From contig NZ_WTYZ01000001.1 in assembly GCF_009827455.1 (NCBI RefSeq), positions 558,001 through 622,000 on the forward strand: DNA of 64,000 bases. Direction: 5' to 3'. A model generated the notes under the pieces. That model had not been told where the DNA came from and ran no database searches. It saw nothing but the letters and a program-made list of their open reading frames with translations. Made by a program: the position numbers and the translations under genes. Numbering within the stretch: position 1 is the first letter of the stretch; the number at the start of each line of letters is the position of its first letter. Shown here piece after piece: positions 26,804 through 36,695 of this stretch. This stretch comes from Pontixanthobacter aestiaquae. Lineage in GTDB: Bacteria; Pseudomonadota; Alphaproteobacteria; Sphingomonadales; Sphingomonadaceae.

Positions 26804-28240
26804 TCAGCGCGGAAGATCGCTCACACCCATCAGTGCTTCGTCAACGGCGCGCGCGCATTGGCGGCCCTCGCGAATGGCCCATACGATGAGCGACTGCCCG
26901 CGCCGCATATCGCCGCATGCAAACACGTTTTTTTCGCTGGTCGTGTAATCACTAGTGTCGGCAGCAACATTGCCGCGTCCGTCCAATTCCACGCCAGCCC
27001 GGTCGAGCAAACCTCTGCGGCGCGGGCCGGTGAAGCCCATCGCCAGCAGAATCAGGTCGGCGGGCAAAGTAAACTCGGTGCCTTCGACTTCGACCATCTG
27101 GCGGTCTTTCCACTCGACGCGCACGCATTCGAGACCGGCGACATCGCCGTCTTGCTCGATCACACGCTTGGCCAGAACCGACCAGTCACGCGCTGCGCCT
27201 TCTTCATGGCTGGAGGATGTGCGCATTTTCATCGGCCAATCGGGCCAAGTGAGCGCCTTGTCCTCTTTCTCAGGCGGTTGCGGCATGATTTCCAGCTGCG
27301 TGACGCTTTTCGCGCCTTGCCGGTTGGATGTACCCACGCAGTCGGACCCGGTGTCACCGCCGCCAATTACGATCACATGCTTGTCGGTTGCGGTCAGCGT
27401 GCCGCGGGGGGCTGCGCGTACTTCATCGTCGCCCGCATTGCGCTTGTTCTGCTGCGTCAGGAATTCCATTGCCGCGCGCACACCGGGCAGTTCTGCACCG
27501 GGAATATCGAGCAGCCGTGGTTCTTCTGCACCGCCCGACAGCACGACGGCATCGAAGTTCTCTTGCAGCGCTTTGAAACTGACTTCCACGCCCACTTCGG
27601 CGGAGGTTTTGAACGTCACACCTTCGGCTTCCATCTGCACCCCGCGGCGATTGATCAGATGCTTTTCCATTTTGAAGTCGGGAATGCCGTAACGCAGCAG
27701 CCCGCCGATCCGGTCGCTCTTTTCGAACACAGTGACGGCATGGCCTGTGCGCGCCAATTGCTGCGCACAGGCGAGGCCCGCAGCGCCCGAACCGATGACT
27801 GCCACAGCCTTGCCAGTCTGTTTTTCTGCGATCTGCGGCTTGATCCAGCCTTCTTCCCATCCGCGATCAACGATGGCGCATTCAATGCTTTTGATCGTAA
27901 CGGGTTGGTCGATGATGTTGAGCGTGCAACTTGCCTCGCACGGGGCGGGGCAGACGCGGCCGGTAAATTCGGGGAAGTTGTTGGTGGAGTGCAACACCTC
28001 CAGCGCGTTCTTCCAATCGCCCTCATACACCAGGTGATTCCAGTCGGGGATGATGTTGTTTACCGGACAGCCATTATGGCAGTAGGGAATGCCGCAATCC
28101 ATGCACCGCGAAGCCTGGCTTTTCAGCTCGGCCTCTTCGGGCTGAACCACAAATTCCTTGTAGTTCTGCACGCGTTCGGACGGATCGATATAGTCGCGAT
28201 CGCGCCGGTCGAGTTCGAGAAATCCTGTATCTTTGCCCAT
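26804..28240 (-). CDS. gltD: Glutamate synthase small (beta) subunit
   Basis: 478 residues. The N-terminal cysteine clusters [14 protein letters not shown] and CPAPCEASC bind the 4Fe-4S centres. [17 protein letters not shown] is the FAD-binding fold and [13 protein letters not shown] the NADPH-binding fold. GltD takes electrons from NADPH and passes them to GltB for glutamate formation from 2-oxoglutarate and glutamine. It lies 5 bp after gltB, in the same operon. Confidence 0.97.
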   Translation of the reverse strand: MGKDTGFLELDRRDRDYIDPSERVQNYKEFVVQPEEAELKSQASRCMDCGIPYCHNGCPVNNIIPDWNHLVYEGDWKNALEVLHSTNNFPEFTGRVCPAPCEASCTLNIIDQPVTIKSIECAIVDRGWEEGWIKPQIAEKQTGKAVAVIGSGAAGLACAQQLARTGHAVTVFEKSDRIGGLLRYGIPDFKMEKHLINRRGVQMEAEGVTFKTSAEVGVEVSFKALQENFDAVVLSGGAEEPRLLDIPGAELPGVRAAMEFLTQQNKRNAGDDEVRAAPRGTLTATDKHVIVIGGGDTGSDCVGTSNRQGAKSVTQLEIMPQPPEKEDKALTWPDWPMKMRTSSSHEEGAARDWSVLAKRVIEQDGDVAGLECVRVEWKDRQMVEVEGTEFTLPADLILLAMGFTGPRRRGLLDRAGVELDGRGNVAADTSDYTTSEKNVFACGDMRRGQSLIVWAIREGRQCARAVDEALMGVSDLPR

Positions 28241-28245
28241 GATCT

Positions 28246-31200
28246 TTACTCTGCTGCCACCGTCGCGGCCTCTTCACGCTCGGCCTCTAACTGGCGAAGC
28301 GCGCGGGCGTAATCACGCGGCATAACTTTGACGAATTTCGAAAGTGTACCCGCCCAATCATCAAGCATCCGTGTCGCCCGGGCAGAGCCCGTGTGCAGCT
28401 TGTGCCGCTCGATCAGGATTTTGAGCCGCTCAGCATCGTGACGCAGCATGTCGCCCATGCCGAAATCATTGACGCTGGTGCCGCGTTGCTTCGGACGGCC
28501 GGTGCCGTCCTCGGCATCGGGTTCTGCGGAGACCGGCAGCAGATCGACTTGCGCGAGGTTGCAGCGCTGATCGAAAGTGCCTTTGGGGTCGTAGACATAG
28601 GCAACGCCGCCGCTCATGCCCGCCGCGAAGTTCCGGCCTGTACGGCCAAGCACGACGACCGCGCCGCCGGTCATATATTCGCAGCAATGATCGCCGGCAC
28701 CCTCGACTACGGCAATGGCACCCGAGTTGCGAACAGCGAAACGCTCCCCTGCGACGCCTTCGAAGAACGCTTCGCCTGCGATTGCGCCATAGAGCACGGT
28801 GTTGCCAACGATGATGTTCTTGCTTGGATCGCGATCAACATTTTCCGGCTGGCAGACAATAATGCGGCCGCCCGAAAGGCCCTTGCCGACATAGTCATTG
28901 GCATCGCCGGTCAGTTTGAGTGTGATTCCGTGCGCGAGCCATGCAGCGAAACTTTGCCCGGCCACACCGGTCAGATTGATGCGTATCGTATCGGGGGCAA
29001 GGCCGGCATGACCATGCGCTTTGGCAATTTCACCCGAGAGCATGGTACCCACCGTCCGGTTGACGTTGCGGATCGCCATATCGAATTGGACCGCGTCACC
29101 GTTCTGGATAGCAGTCTGGCATCTGGCGATCAGCTCGTTGTCGAGCGCGCCCGCCAAGCCATGATCTTGGGTTTCGGTGTGGAACAACTGTTTGCCTTCA
29201 TCAAGCTCGACCTGGTGCAGCAGCTTGCCGAGATTGACGCCGCCTGCCTTCCAGTGGCGATTGACGCGCTTGGTATCGATCCGGTCGACGCGGCCGACCA
29301 TTTCCTCGACAGTGCGGAAACCCATATCAGCCATAATCTGGCGGAGTTCCTCGGCGACGAAGAAGAAGTAATTGATCACATGCTCGGGCGTGCCGGTGAA
29401 GCGCTTGCGCAACACTGGATCCTGAGTTGCGACGCCGACCGGGCAGGTGTTGAGATGGCATTTGCGCATCATGATGCATCCTGCTGCGATGAGCGGAGCG
29501 GTCGCGAAACCGAATTCGTCCGCGCCAAGCAAGGCACCAATCGCGACATCGCGTCCGGTACGCAGGCCGCCATCGACTTGCACCGCAATCCGGCTACGCA
29601 GATCATTGAGCAACAGGGTCTGCTGTGTCTCGGCGAGGCCTATTTCCCACGGGCTGCCAGCGTGTGTCAGCGAGGTCAGCGGTGATGCACCGGTGCCGCC
29701 TTCATAGCCTGAAATCGTGACGTGATCGGCTTTACATTTCGAGACCCCCGCCGCGACCGTGCCGACACCGACTTCGGAAACGAGCTTCACTGAGATGCGC
29801 GCCTCTGGCTGCACGTTTTTGAGATCGTGGATCAGCTGCGCGAGATCCTCGATCGAATAGATATCATGATGCGGCGGCGGCGAAATCAAACCAACGCCCG
29901 GCGTTGCGTGGCGTACCGCGCCGATGACTTTATCGACCTTATGGCCGGGCAGCTGGCCGCCTTCGCCGGGCTTGGCGCCTTGCGCCATCTTGATCTGGAT
30001 ATCGTCCGAATTGACGAGATATTCGGTCGTTACGCCAAAGCGCCCCGATGCTACCTGTTTGATCCGGCTGCGCATCGAATCGCCGTTTTCCATCGGCGTA
30101 AAACGGTCGACTTCCTCGCCGCCTTCGCCAGTATTGGAGCGCCCACCAATACGGTTCATGGCCAGCGCTAGTGTTGTATGCGCTTCACGGCTGATCGAGC
30201 CATAGCTCATTGCGCCGGTGGAAAAGCGTTTTACGATCTCTACAGCGGGCTCGACCTCGGAAATATCGAGCGGTTGCTCGGCGGATTTGAGTTCCATTAG
30301 CCCGCGGATTGTCAGTAAGCGTTCGGATTGCTCATTAACCGATTTGGCAAATTCGTCGTAATTCTTTGGATCGTTGCCGCGCACTGCATGCTGCAGATTG
30401 GCGACATTGCCGGGGGTCCATGCATGATCTTCGCCGCGCAGCCGGTATTGGTAGATGCCGCCAACATCGAGCATACCCTTGTACAGCGGGTTATCTCCAT
30501 AGGCGACTGCATGACGGCGGACCGACTCTTCGGCTACCTGCTGCAGGCCGATCCCTTCAATGGTGGTCGCGGTGCCTTTGAAGAAGCTCTCGACCAGGTC
30601 GGAGCAGAGGCCAACCGCATCAAAGATCTGCGCCCCGCAATAGGATTGGTAGGTCGAAATGCCCATTTTCGACATGACTTTGAGAATGCCTTTGCCGACG
30701 GCCTTGATGTAGTTGGCTTCGACTTCGGCAGGATCCAGATCGGGCAGGCGTTCGCTGCGCAACCGCTCGATAGTCTCGAACGCGAGATACGGATTGATCG
30801 CTTCGGCGCCATAGCCGGCGAGCACGCAATAATGATGCACTTCGCGCGCTTCGCCGGTCTCTACAACGAGTCCGGTCTGCATCCGCAGGCCTTGACGGAC
30901 AAGGTGATGATGCACGGCTGCCGTCGCCAGCAGGGCAGGCATCGGTACGCGGTCCGGCCCTTGCCCGCGATCTGACAGGACCAGAATATTGTGATCCTGC
31001 AGCACGGCTTCGGTTGCCGCCCAGCACATTTCTTTCAGTGCGAGGGCAAGCCCTTCGGCCCCCGTTGATGCATCCCACGTGATATCGATAGTTTCGGTAC
31101 GAAACGCTCCGTCGAGAGCAGATTCGACCGAGCGGATCTTGGCCAGATCGTCATTGGTCAGGATTGGCTGCGACACCTCGAGGCGTTTGTGCAAACCGGC

Positions 31201-32898
31201 ATCGCGGCCGAGCAGATTGGGGCGCGGACCGACCATCGAGAGCAGGCTCATCACCAATTCTTCGCGGATTGGATCGATCGGCGGATTGGTCACTTGCGCG
31301 AAGTTCTGCTTGAAATAGTCGTAGAGCAGGCGGCTTTTGTTGGAGAGTACGGCGAGCGGCGTGTCGGTCCCCATCGAGCCTATCGGATCACCACCGTCGC
31401 GCGCCATCGGCTCGAGGAATTTGGAAATGTCTTCCTGCGTGTAGCCGAATGCTTGCTGAGCTTGCAGCAGTGTCGGCGTGTCCTGGTTCTCGTCCTGCGG
31501 CAGTTCGGCAAATTCTGGATCGACAACTGTCAGATCTTCGAGCTTATACTGCGCTTGGTCGAGCCATTTGGCATAGGGGTGCGCTTCGGAGAGATCGGCT
31601 TTCAGCTCCTCATCCTCGATGATCCTGCCTTCTTCCAGATCGATCAGCAGCATTCGGCCCGGCTGCAAGCGCCATTTGCGCGTGATGTCTTCCTCGGCAA
31701 AGGGAAGCACACCGCTTTCCGATGCCAGGCACACAATGTCGTCCTTGGTGACGCAGAAGCGCGCCGGACGCAGGCCGTTGCGGTCCAGCGTGGCGCCGAT
31801 CTGGCGGCCATCGGTGAAGGCGACTGCTGCGGGGCCATCCCATGGCTCCATCAGCGCCGCGTGATATTCATAAAATGCCCGCCGCGCCGGATCCATCAGC
31901 GCGTTCTTGCCCCAAGCTTCGGGCATCAACATCATCATCGCATGGGCGAGGCTGTATCCGCCCGCCAGCAGCAATTCGAGCGCATTGTCGAGGCACGCCG
32001 TGTCCGATTGTCCATGCGGGATCAGAGGCCACATCTTGTCGAGATCGGAGCCGAGCAGCTCGCTCTCCATCGTGCGGCGGCGCGCGTTCATCCAGTTCAC
32101 ATTGCCGCGAACGGTGTTGATTTCACCATTATGAGCGATCAGGCGGTAGGGGTGGGCGAGACGCCAGCTCGGGAAGGTGTTGGTGGAGAAGCGTTGATGC
32201 ACCAGACCGAGCGCGGACACACAATCTTCATCGCGCAGATCATCGTAGAACGAACCAACCTGGTTCGCCAGTAGCAATCCCTTGTACACAATGGTACGGC
32301 TGGAGAAGCTCGGGATATAGGTCTTGGTCAGATCGGGCAGGCCATGCTTTTCTGCATGTTTGGCCAGCGGATTGAGCGTCTGCTTGCGGATCACGATCAG
32401 TTTGCGCTCGAACGCATCCTGATCAGCGCAATTCTCGCCGCGCGCGATGATACATTGCTGCATAACCGGCATGGTTTCGATGACCGCGTCGCCCAAACCG
32501 TCAAGCGTCGTCGGCACATCGCGCCAACCGATAACGGTCTGACCTTCTTTGGTAACGAATTTCTCGAGTTGTTCGGTGACGAAGGCGCGTGCGGCCTCGT
32601 CCTGCGGCATAAAGCACATCGCCACGGCATAATCGCCTGGCTGCGGCAGCGTCTTGCCAGCGCCGTCAGCCCATTTCCGGAAGATCGGATCGGGGATCTG
32701 CAGCAGGATGCCGGCGCCGTCACCCAATAAAGGGTCCGCACCGACAGCACCGCGGTGGTCGATATTGCCCAGGATCTGGAGCGCTTGGGAAACGATCGAG
32801 TGGGATTTCTTGCCTTTGATATGCGCGACCATACCGACGCCGCATGCATCATGTTCATTACGCGGGTCGTACAGCCCCTCTGGCGCAGGGTATCCCAT
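28246..32898 (-). CDS. gltB: Glutamate synthase large (alpha) subunit
   Basis: 1550 residues, full length. Cys19 in [14 protein letters not shown] is expected to become the N-terminal nucleophile after propeptide cleavage (class II glutaminase). The FMN-binding synthase domain includes [27 protein letters not shown] and [13 protein letters not shown]. The 3Fe-4S ligands are in [15 protein letters not shown], and the C-terminal GXGXG beta-helix domain follows. It assimilates ammonia with glutamine synthetase. ATG at 32898 has no clear ribosome site, and a strong hairpin lies 22 bp upstream. Confidence 0.97.
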   Translation of the reverse strand: MGYPAPEGLYDPRNEHDACGVGMVAHIKGKKSHSIVSQALQILGNIDHRGAVGADPLLGDGAGILLQIPDPIFRKWADGAGKTLPQPGDYAVAMCFMPQDEAARAFVTEQLEKFVTKEGQTVIGWRDVPTTLDGLGDAVIETMPVMQQCIIARGENCADQDAFERKLIVIRKQTLNPLAKHAEKHGLPDLTKTYIPSFSSRTIVYKGLLLANQVGSFYDDLRDEDCVSALGLVHQRFSTNTFPSWRLAHPYRLIAHNGEINTVRGNVNWMNARRRTMESELLGSDLDKMWPLIPHGQSDTACLDNALELLLAGGYSLAHAMMMLMPEAWGKNALMDPARRAFYEYHAALMEPWDGPAAVAFTDGRQIGATLDRNGLRPARFCVTKDDIVCLASESGVLPFAEEDITRKWRLQPGRMLLIDLEEGRIIEDEELKADLSEAHPYAKWLDQAQYKLEDLTVVDPEFAELPQDENQDTPTLLQAQQAFGYTQEDISKFLEPMARDGGDPIGSMGTDTPLAVLSNKSRLLYDYFKQNFAQVTNPPIDPIREELVMSLLSMVGPRPNLLGRDAGLHKRLEVSQPILTNDDLAKIRSVESALDGAFRTETIDITWDASTGAEGLALALKEMCWAATEAVLQDHNILVLSDRGQGPDRVPMPALLATAAVHHHLVRQGLRMQTGLVVETGEAREVHHYCVLAGYGAEAINPYLAFETIERLRSERLPDLDPAEVEANYIKAVGKGILKVMSKMGISTYQSYCGAQIFDAVGLCSDLVESFFKGTATTIEGIGLQQVAEESVRRHAVAYGDNPLYKGMLDVGGIYQYRLRGEDHAWTPGNVANLQHAVRGNDPKNYDEFAKSVNEQSERLLTIRGLMELKSAEQPLDISEVEPAVEIVKRFSTGAMSYGSISREAHTTLALAMNRIGGRSNTGEGGEEVDRFTPMENGDSMRSRIKQVASGRFGVTTEYLVNSDDIQIKMAQGAKPGEGGQLPGHKVDKVIGAVRHATPGVGLISPPPHHDIYSIEDLAQLIHDLKNVQPEARISVKLVSEVGVGTVAAGVSKCKADHVTISGYEGGTGASPLTSLTHAGSPWEIGLAETQQTLLLNDLRSRIAVQVDGGLRTGRDVAIGALLGADEFGFATAPLIAAGCIMMRKCHLNTCPVGVATQDPVLRKRFTGTPEHVINYFFFVAEELRQIMADMGFRTVEEMVGRVDRIDTKRVNRHWKAGGVNLGKLLHQVELDEGKQLFHTETQDHGLAGALDNELIARCQTAIQNGDAVQFDMAIRNVNRTVGTMLSGEIAKAHGHAGLAPDTIRINLTGVAGQSFAAWLAHGITLKLTGDANDYVGKGLSGGRIIVCQPENVDRDPSKNIIVGNTVLYGAIAGEAFFEGVAGERFAVRNSGAIAVVEGAGDHCCEYMTGGAVVVLGRTGRNFAAGMSGGVAYVYDPKGTFDQRCNLAQVDLLPVSAEPDAEDGTGRPKQRGTSVNDFGMGDMLRHDAERLKILIERHKLHTGSARATRMLDDWAGTLSKFVKVMPRDYARALRQLEAEREEAATVAAE

Positions 32899-32919
32899 TC
32901 ATCATCCCATCATGTCAGG

Positions 32920-32954
32920 TGCCGGATCCCGGGCTCCCACAGCCCGATCCGGCA
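32920..32954 (-). promoter_or_regulatory. Strong leader hairpin before gltB
   Basis: TGCCGGATC..GGGCT pairs with AGCCC..GATCCGGCA (32920-32954) with a two-base bulge and 5-nt loop. It lies in the presumed 5' leader 22-56 bp upstream of the gltB ATG, and no T run follows. It could be an RNA regulatory stem or a dispersed palindrome. The rest of the 32899-33099 gap shows nothing clear. Confidence 0.4.
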
Positions 32955-33099
32955 ATGTTCCGCATCTTCACATGCGCAAAGGCACGATAAAGTGTCGCGG
33001 CAGACCGTAATGGCGAAATGATATGATTTTTGCAACTGCGAACAGGCAAGATATCGTATGCACGGCTATAGTTTGCCGATGGGTTTGTAACGCTCACAA

Positions 33100-33135
33100 C
33101 AAAAGGCCCGCCATTTTCTACCGGCAGGCCTTTTG
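33100..33135 (-). terminator. Rho-independent terminator after the 33169-35157 gene
   Basis: CAAAAGGCCCGCC (33100-33112) pairs with GGCAGGCCTTTTG (33123-33135) with one mismatch. The A/T ends of the stem make it a potential bidirectional terminator, 34 bp beyond the stop codon. Confidence 0.75.
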
Positions 33136-33168
33136 CGTGACGTTACGGCATGACCGAATGCGCGGTGG

Positions 33169-35157
33169 TTAGGCCGCGCCGCTCATCCGTTGGAGCTTCT
33201 CAAGAGCATCGCGCAGCGCCCGCTCGGTTTCGCCGGGGTTGGCAGGTTCTGCTTGTTTTCCCGGACCACCGGCTGGAGCCTGACCAGGAGCATCAAAGGG
33301 GCGAGCTGCTTCTGCCGGAGCCTCCGGAACCGCTTCCAGTACCGGATCGCGAGTCGGGCCGTCCGCAGCCGGCGCCGCGTTGCGCTCCGCACCCGGAAAT
33401 ACAACTGCCGGTTCTGGTGGGCCGTCGAAATTGTCCTCGTCCTCAACGCGAACAAATTCCTGGCCCGAAGCGAACGGACTCTTCATGGCGAGCAGCGAAC
33501 TGTAGGCAGCGCCTTCTTCCTCTGCTTCCTCGGCCCCTGCGTCGCTGTCGTTCTCAACCGTTTCGCTCGGCGTAGGAGTGAAGGACGGCTTCACCGATCG
33601 TATCGACAGGGACAATGCTGGCATGTCGCCCGTGTCATCATCGGCATCGTCCTCGCCAACCGGCCGCATGGCTGCAGGAATTGCTGGCTGGCTGGGTGCC
33701 ACCGCTGGTGCGGGAGGCGGTGCCGGCGTCGAAGCTTCGGTGGGTACGGATTGCTCGGCTGTATCGTCTTCGTTCAAATTTGCAGGAGCACTGGCAAAGA
33801 ACTCGGCAACTGCATTTCCCGCATCTTCCGGCTCCGACGGAGCGAATGGCGCGGTCAGAGCTGCTGCATTGCTGCGCTGAAAAACCAGCGGTGCGGTCTC
33901 CGCTTCTGTAGAAACCGCGGCTCGTGCATTCGCTTGTGTCTTAGCCTGCATAGCAAGAGCAAAACGCTCAACCAGTTCGACCATTCCCAGCTCATTTAGC
34001 GGTTTCGCGCTAAGGTCCTCACCTGCTTCCGTCGCGGCGTTTTCCTCAGAGGCTTCGGCTGCTGATGTGGATGCGGGTGAGTGTGCAGGATCAGGTTCGG
34101 AGAATGGTGCGGGAACCGGTGCCTCGACCTCGTCTGGCGCTGCAGGGCGTACTTGGTCCTGCCGCATAAAGCTCGTGGCGGCATTAAACTCATCGACGGT
34201 TTCCATTGGCGCGGCAAATTCGCCTGTCAGTTGTGACGGCGGACGGCGGCTCGCCAGCGGGTTGTAAACCTGCGGCACTGCTGGAGAAGGTTCGCTTTGA
34301 TCAGCTGGCAGCGAATCGGTATTTGTCGGGTTCGATTGATCGGTCATAGTTCCGAGTTCCTCTCGCAGTTCGGCAAGCGGGTCTTGCGATTCTTGCGGCG
34401 CATTATATTCGGGTTCGATTGCGTTGAGCGATTGCGCGTTTGGAGTTTCGATTTCGTCAACAAGCGATGGTTCTTCGGGGGCTATCAGTTCGTCATTGAC
34501 GGGATACAGCCCCGCTTCGGCAAGTTCGGCCAGTTCGAGCGGTGCTTCGCTGGCATTTTGAGTTTCGTCAGCGATACCATTTTCAACAACGCTCTCGTCG
34601 GCCTGTTCAACCATCGCGGAACCACCTGGCAGCGGTGCCGCTTCAAGATATTCGCTGGGGCCGCTATCATCGGTCACGGCCAGTGCGCGGCGCTTGCCGG
34701 AGTAAGTGCGTTCGGATGATGCGGGCTTTGCGATCGGTCCGTCGAGCCCTGCAGTACCCAGTTCTTCATGAGCTGAAATTGGTTTTTTAATATCGGAGCG
34801 TGCACTGTCATCGGCACAACCTCTTCCGAGAACACTGCGTCCCGGTGCTTCGCTGCCCTGTGCCGCTGCGACCTTGCGCGCGATCAGCAGGCCTGCTGCA
34901 GCGCCACCCACCGCAGCAACCAGCGCGATCAATATGCGTGCCGTCGCGCCCAATGGCGGTTGTGCGGCTGGAATTGCAGGAGAGATGCCTGTGGCCGTGA
35001 CTGCTGTTTCGAAGAGAGCCACGGGCAATACGAGGCTGCCGATTCCAAGCAGAGCAGCAAACCAGAGCGCCACCACAACCGGAAAATACGGATGCGAGCT
35101 AATCGGTGCGCCGCTGGGCACCTTACCGCTCTTATCTGTCTTTTTGTTACCAAACAT
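33169..35157 (-). CDS. Large acidic, mostly disordered membrane-anchored protein
   Basis: 662 residues. Two hydrophobic helices lie near the N-terminus (about 24-52 and 70-92). The remaining ~570 residues are low-complexity: rich in Glu, Asp, Ala, Pro and Ser, with few aromatic residues and no recognised domain. The topology suggests a cytoplasmic or periplasmic acidic tail on a two-helix anchor. Its function is unknown. The very even base composition and lack of conserved motifs mean the frame rests mainly on length, start, membrane segments and terminator placement. It is 37 bp downstream of the exosortase-associated glycosyltransferase gene, so it may be co-transcribed with it. Confidence 0.7.
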   Translation of the reverse strand: MFGNKKTDKSGKVPSGAPISSHPYFPVVVALWFAALLGIGSLVLPVALFETAVTATGISPAIPAAQPPLGATARILIALVAAVGGAAAGLLIARKVAAAQGSEAPGRSVLGRGCADDSARSDIKKPISAHEELGTAGLDGPIAKPASSERTYSGKRRALAVTDDSGPSEYLEAAPLPGGSAMVEQADESVVENGIADETQNASEAPLELAELAEAGLYPVNDELIAPEEPSLVDEIETPNAQSLNAIEPEYNAPQESQDPLAELREELGTMTDQSNPTNTDSLPADQSEPSPAVPQVYNPLASRRPPSQLTGEFAAPMETVDEFNAATSFMRQDQVRPAAPDEVEAPVPAPFSEPDPAHSPASTSAAEASEENAATEAGEDLSAKPLNELGMVELVERFALAMQAKTQANARAAVSTEAETAPLVFQRSNAAALTAPFAPSEPEDAGNAVAEFFASAPANLNEDDTAEQSVPTEASTPAPPPAPAVAPSQPAIPAAMRPVGEDDADDDTGDMPALSLSIRSVKPSFTPTPSETVENDSDAGAEEAEEEGAAYSSLLAMKSPFASGQEFVRVEDEDNFDGPPEPAVVFPGAERNAAPAADGPTRDPVLEAVPEAPAEAARPFDAPGQAPAGGPGKQAEPANPGETERALRDALEKLQRMSGAA

Positions 35158-35194
35158 CCGTTAGTCCTGCTGCCTTGCGGGAAGGCCGCTGTGC

Positions 35195-36424
35195 CTAGGC
35201 GGCAGCAGTCAAATCCCCATTAGGAGCACGAGCTAGCAAATGATGGTAAACAGATTGATAACGATAAATATTCTGCGCCCAATCATGATTGGCCTCAACG
35301 TGATCACGTGCGCGCTCTTTCATTGTCGGCCAATCTCCGCGATTGTCGATCAGATCAGATAGAGCAGTGGCAATGCCTTGCGGATTGTCGGCAGGCATCA
35401 ACACGCCGCTAACCCCGTCTGCGATCAGTTCGCGGTGTCCCCCGACATCGGAAGCAGCAACAATGCGGCGCTGCGCCATTGCTTCTAGCGGTTTGAGCGG
35501 GGTGACCAGATCGGTCAGACGGCTGCGTTTGCGCGGATAGGCAAGCACGTCGATCAGCGAATAATAGCGCTCCACTTCGGAATGCGGCACGCGCCCGGTG
35601 AAGTGGATGGCGCGGGCCGCTGGTGATGCCGCTGCCTGTACGCGCAAGGCGTCATCGCAAGGGCCACCGCCAACGAGCAGCAGCTGCGTTCCCGGTTGTT
35701 TGTTCTGCAGTGCCGGCATCGCAGCGATCAGATCGTCGAGTCCCTCATAATCGTAGAAACTGCCGATAAAGCCGATAACCGGTGGCTCGTTCAGTCCCAG
35801 ACCCTCAGCAAGCGCATCATCACGAGCCGGCGGATCGCCAAACAATGCCAGGTCTACGCCATTGGGTGAAACACCGATCTTGCCGCCATTGAAGCCGCGC
35901 TCGATCAAATCATTGCGCAGGCCTTCGCAGATAGTGAAAACCGCATCGGCTCCGGCAATAACGCGGTTTTCAAGAGCGCGCGTCATTCGGTATTTGAGCG
36001 AGCCTTCACTGCCGGTCCCATTGCCGACAGCAGCATCTTCCCAAAACGCACGGATTTCATAAACCAGCGGAATGTTCAGCGCTTTGGAAGCCTTGAGCGC
36101 GGCATGGCCGCACAAAGCTGGTGAGTGAGCGTGCAAAATATCGGGACGCCATTCCGTGCAAACGCGCTCGATCGCTTTGGCGAGTGCGCTAATTTCACGC
36201 CATTCGCGCACGCCAACCGGTCCGTCAGCTTCGCCGGGCGTGCGATGAAAGGTTAAACCATCGGCCTGTTCACTCGCCGGACCGTCCGCCGCATGGCGTT
36301 GGCCGGTAATCCCGCGCACTTCCATTCCCGCGGCCTGCTGGCTCTTCAGGATGGCGCGTGTGCGGAAGGTGTAGCCGCTATGAAGCGGCAGCGAATGGTC
36401 GAGAACGTGCAATATCCGGGTCAT
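35195..36424 (-). CDS. Exosortase-A-associated glycosyltransferase (TIGR04063-like)
   Basis: 409 residues, GT-B fold family 4. The start ILHVLDHSLPLHSGYTFRTR is characteristic of the PEP-CTERM/exosortase A-linked group. The nucleotide-sugar region includes SPNGVDLALF, VIGFIGSFYDYEGLDDLI, LVGGGP and LKPLEAMAQRRIVAASDVGGHRE. It should act on the cytoplasmic face of the membrane in building an extracellular polysaccharide or glycan for PEP-CTERM proteins. It diverges from the O-glycosylation ligase, separated by 67 bp from a small membrane protein gene. Confidence 0.9.
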   Translation of the reverse strand: MTRILHVLDHSLPLHSGYTFRTRAILKSQQAAGMEVRGITGQRHAADGPASEQADGLTFHRTPGEADGPVGVREWREISALAKAIERVCTEWRPDILHAHSPALCGHAALKASKALNIPLVYEIRAFWEDAAVGNGTGSEGSLKYRMTRALENRVIAGADAVFTICEGLRNDLIERGFNGGKIGVSPNGVDLALFGDPPARDDALAEGLGLNEPPVIGFIGSFYDYEGLDDLIAAMPALQNKQPGTQLLLVGGGPCDDALRVQAAASPAARAIHFTGRVPHSEVERYYSLIDVLAYPRKRSRLTDLVTPLKPLEAMAQRRIVAASDVGGHRELIADGVSGVLMPADNPQGIATALSDLIDNRGDWPTMKERARDHVEANHDWAQNIYRYQSVYHHLLARAPNGDLTAAA

Positions 36425-36491
36425 CGCCTATCGCATTAGCGCGGTAAACTTAACGGGCCGTCAACCAACCGCCGCTAAGGCGCGCGGTACC

Positions 36492-36695
36492 GTGATTGAC
36501 TATTTCGCCCTCGCTTTGACGCATGGATTGATCCTGCTTGCGCTGATCCGCATCGCGGGCAAGGCGGAGCTCGACCGCGAGCCGGAGCTGGATGTCGATC
36601 GCGGCAAGCGCCGCCAATATCGTGAGCGGCATCAGGGCGATGCAGGGGTCACAGGGCAGTCGGAACACCAGTCAGACGGAGCGCGCGATGCTTGA
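36492..36695 (+). CDS. Small membrane protein upstream of the O-glycosylation ligase
   Basis: 67 residues from GTG at 36492. One hydrophobic helix (IDYFALALTHGLILLALIRI, residues 2-21) is followed by a charged tail rich in Asp, Glu, Arg and Gln. The stop overlaps the ligase start by 8 bp (ATGCTTGA), a sign of translational coupling. The N-terminus reads like a genuine membrane anchor, and short proteins of this shape occur in exosortase-A loci. I do not recognise a named family. Confidence 0.55.
   Translation: MIDYFALALTHGLILLALIRIAGKAELDREPELDVDRGKRRQYRERHQGDAGVTGQSEHQSDGARDA

Noticed and set aside
26747..28312. Long plus-strand frame (521 codons) opposite gltD
   Set aside because: It lies antisense to a clear gltD/gltB pair with full cofactor motifs. 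High GC third positions open the opposite frame.
28393..29685. 430-codon plus-strand frame opposite gltB
   Set aside because: Shadow of gltB; it has no start region of its own or recognisable protein pattern.
33190..33999. 269-codon plus-strand frame opposite the acidic membrane protein
   Set aside because: Cys/Trp/Arg-rich composition typical of antisense frames. The minus-strand frame has membrane helices and a terminator.
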